A DNA stretch of 7,206 nucleotides from the NCBI GenBank assembly GCA_012842725.1, contig DUSG01000168.1, positions 1 through 7,206 on the forward strand. Reading direction: 5' to 3'. Positions 6,735 to 7,206 of the stretch are shown here, one piece after another; the stretch's first letter is position 1; every line of letters starts with the position of its first letter. The notes under the pieces were generated by a model. The model did not search any database, was not told the origin of the DNA, and saw only the letters and a list, made by a program, of their open reading frames with translations. Both the position numbers and the translations under genes were made by a program. This stretch comes from Clostridiales bacterium (GTDB lineage: Bacteria; Bacillota; Clostridia; Lutisporales; Lutisporaceae).

Positions 6735-7118
6735 CTATTCAATATATGCAATTACCTCGATTTCCACTAAAACATCCAAAGGCAATCTGGCTACTTCAAC
6801 ACAGGACCTCGCAGGTTGATTTTTAGTAAAATATTGTGCATATATCTCGTTGACTTTTCCAAAACTGTTCATGTCTTTAATGAAAACTGTTGTCTTCAAT
6901 ACATTATCCAAGCAAGTACCCGCTGCTTCAAGTATTGCCTTAATATTCTCCAAGCACTGTCTTGTCTGAGCCTGAACATCTCCTTCGACAATTTTACCTG
7001 TTTTGGGATTCAATGGAGTTTGGCCTGACACAAACAGGAGATTGCCATATCTTATGCCTTGTGAATAGGGCCCTATAGCTCCAGGCGCATTAGTTGTGCT
7101 TATTACTTCTTTTCCCAT
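6735..7118 (-). CDS. ridA: RidA family 2-iminobutanoate/2-iminopropanoate deaminase
   Basis: RidA proteins hydrolyse reactive enamine/imine intermediates, such as 2-aminoacrylate, released by PLP-dependent dehydratases. This protects other PLP enzymes. The protein is 127 aa, the usual size for this trimeric family. It shows APGAIGPYSQ (11-20), GNLLFVSGQ (25-33), the subunit-contact region around NIKAILEAAG (58-67), and PARSCVEVARLP (102-113). Arg104 there matches the substrate-binding Arg105 of E. coli RidA. GGGAGG lies 7 nt before ATG 7118; an in-frame TTG at 7133 lies just upstream of that RBS and is rejected. The gene lies 19 nt after a regulator gene on the same strand, probably in one operon, and ends at the shared hairpin. 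The exact substrate is not determined by sequence. Confidence 0.93.
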   Translation of the reverse strand: MGKEVISTTNAPGAIGPYSQGIRYGNLLFVSGQTPLNPKTGKIVEGDVQAQTRQCLENIKAILEAAGTCLDNVLKTTVFIKDMNSFGKVNEIYAQYFTKNQPARSCVEVARLPLDVLVEIEVIAYIE

Positions 7119-7137
7119 ACTTATACCTCCCAATCAT

Positions 7138-7206
7138 TTATCCATTTACTCTTATCTCATCTAAATAATTATAAATTGTGTATCTTGATACACATAAAAC
7201 TTTTGC
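7138..7206 (-). CDS. C-terminus of a helix-turn-helix regulator, probably YheO/DauR-like (partial)
   Basis: The minus strand enters the window in an open frame and ends at TAA 7138-7140 after 22 residues containing AKVLCVSRYTIYNYLDEI. The VSRYTIYNYL piece is a typical recognition helix. A helix-turn-helix placed at the extreme C-terminus is the layout of the YheO/DauR family, which has an N-terminal PAS-like sensor domain. Relatives of that family are, from memory, often found beside ridA-type genes, which fits here. Only the last turn of the protein is visible, so the sensor domain and ligand are unknown. Other regulators or a resolvase-like helix-turn-helix remain possible. Confidence 0.65.
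   Translation of the reverse strand, partial: AKVLCVSRYTIYNYLDEIRVNG

Noticed and set aside
7168..7173. Perfect TATAAT on the minus strand as a ridA promoter
   Set aside because: It is within the regulator coding sequence and has no matching -35 at 16-18 nt. The 19-nt gap to ridA favours co-transcription.
7177..7194. Perfect 8-bp inverted repeat (TGTGTATC, TT spacer, GATACACA) considered as an operator before ridA
   Set aside because: It lies inside an open frame encoding a recognisable helix-turn-helix C-terminus (codons for CVSRYT), so the symmetry is most simply a coding coincidence.
1..7206. Search for tRNA(Sec) (selC), other tRNAs, CRISPR repeats or a toxin-antitoxin pair
   Set aside because: No cloverleaf with a long variable arm and CCA end, and no regularly spaced repeats, were seen in any gap. 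The gaps are short and AT-rich.

Overview
The window is AT-rich and tightly packed. Its SelD is a selenoprotein, and it carries a clostridial-type ComEA and D,D-carboxypeptidase. Together these suggest a low-GC anaerobic Firmicute (Clostridia/Tissierellia-like). This placement is inference from gene content and base composition; no rRNA or species marker is present.

Left edge (1-210): the start of an IS3-type insertion sequence reads leftward off the window. It consists of 18 codons of a probable OrfA plus a terminal end near 96-120. That end folds into a long hairpin that contains the transposase ribosome binding site and runs into a U8 tract. A short AT-rich gap with one weak 31-codon ORF separates it from selB.

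Centre (211-5270, minus strand): a likely operon comEA - selD - selA - selB, with gaps of about 45, 16 and 25 nt. SelD makes selenophosphate, SelA converts Ser-tRNA(Sec) to Sec-tRNA(Sec), and SelB delivers that tRNA to UGA codons followed by a SECIS hairpin. The main point of the window is that selD itself has an in-frame UGA at codon 17. This is the catalytic Cys/Sec position, and a SECIS-like hairpin follows it. A standard ORF call loses the first 29 residues; the full protein is 347 aa. The tRNA(Sec) gene selC is not in the window.

Right (5271-7206): a divergent gene for a secreted, membrane-anchored D-Ala-D-Ala carboxypeptidase (plus strand) has an extended -10 promoter. It converges on ridA (minus strand), and a shared hairpin terminator overlaps the carboxypeptidase stop codon. 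Upstream of ridA, at the right edge, is the C-terminus of a helix-turn-helix regulator resembling YheO/DauR, 19 nt from the ridA start and probably in the same operon.

Several starts were corrected using ribosome binding sites and family N-termini: selD 4619 (ATG), selA 3559 (ATG), selB 2130 (TTG), the carboxypeptidase 5425 (ATG) and ridA 7118 (ATG). No CRISPR array, tRNA or rRNA was seen.
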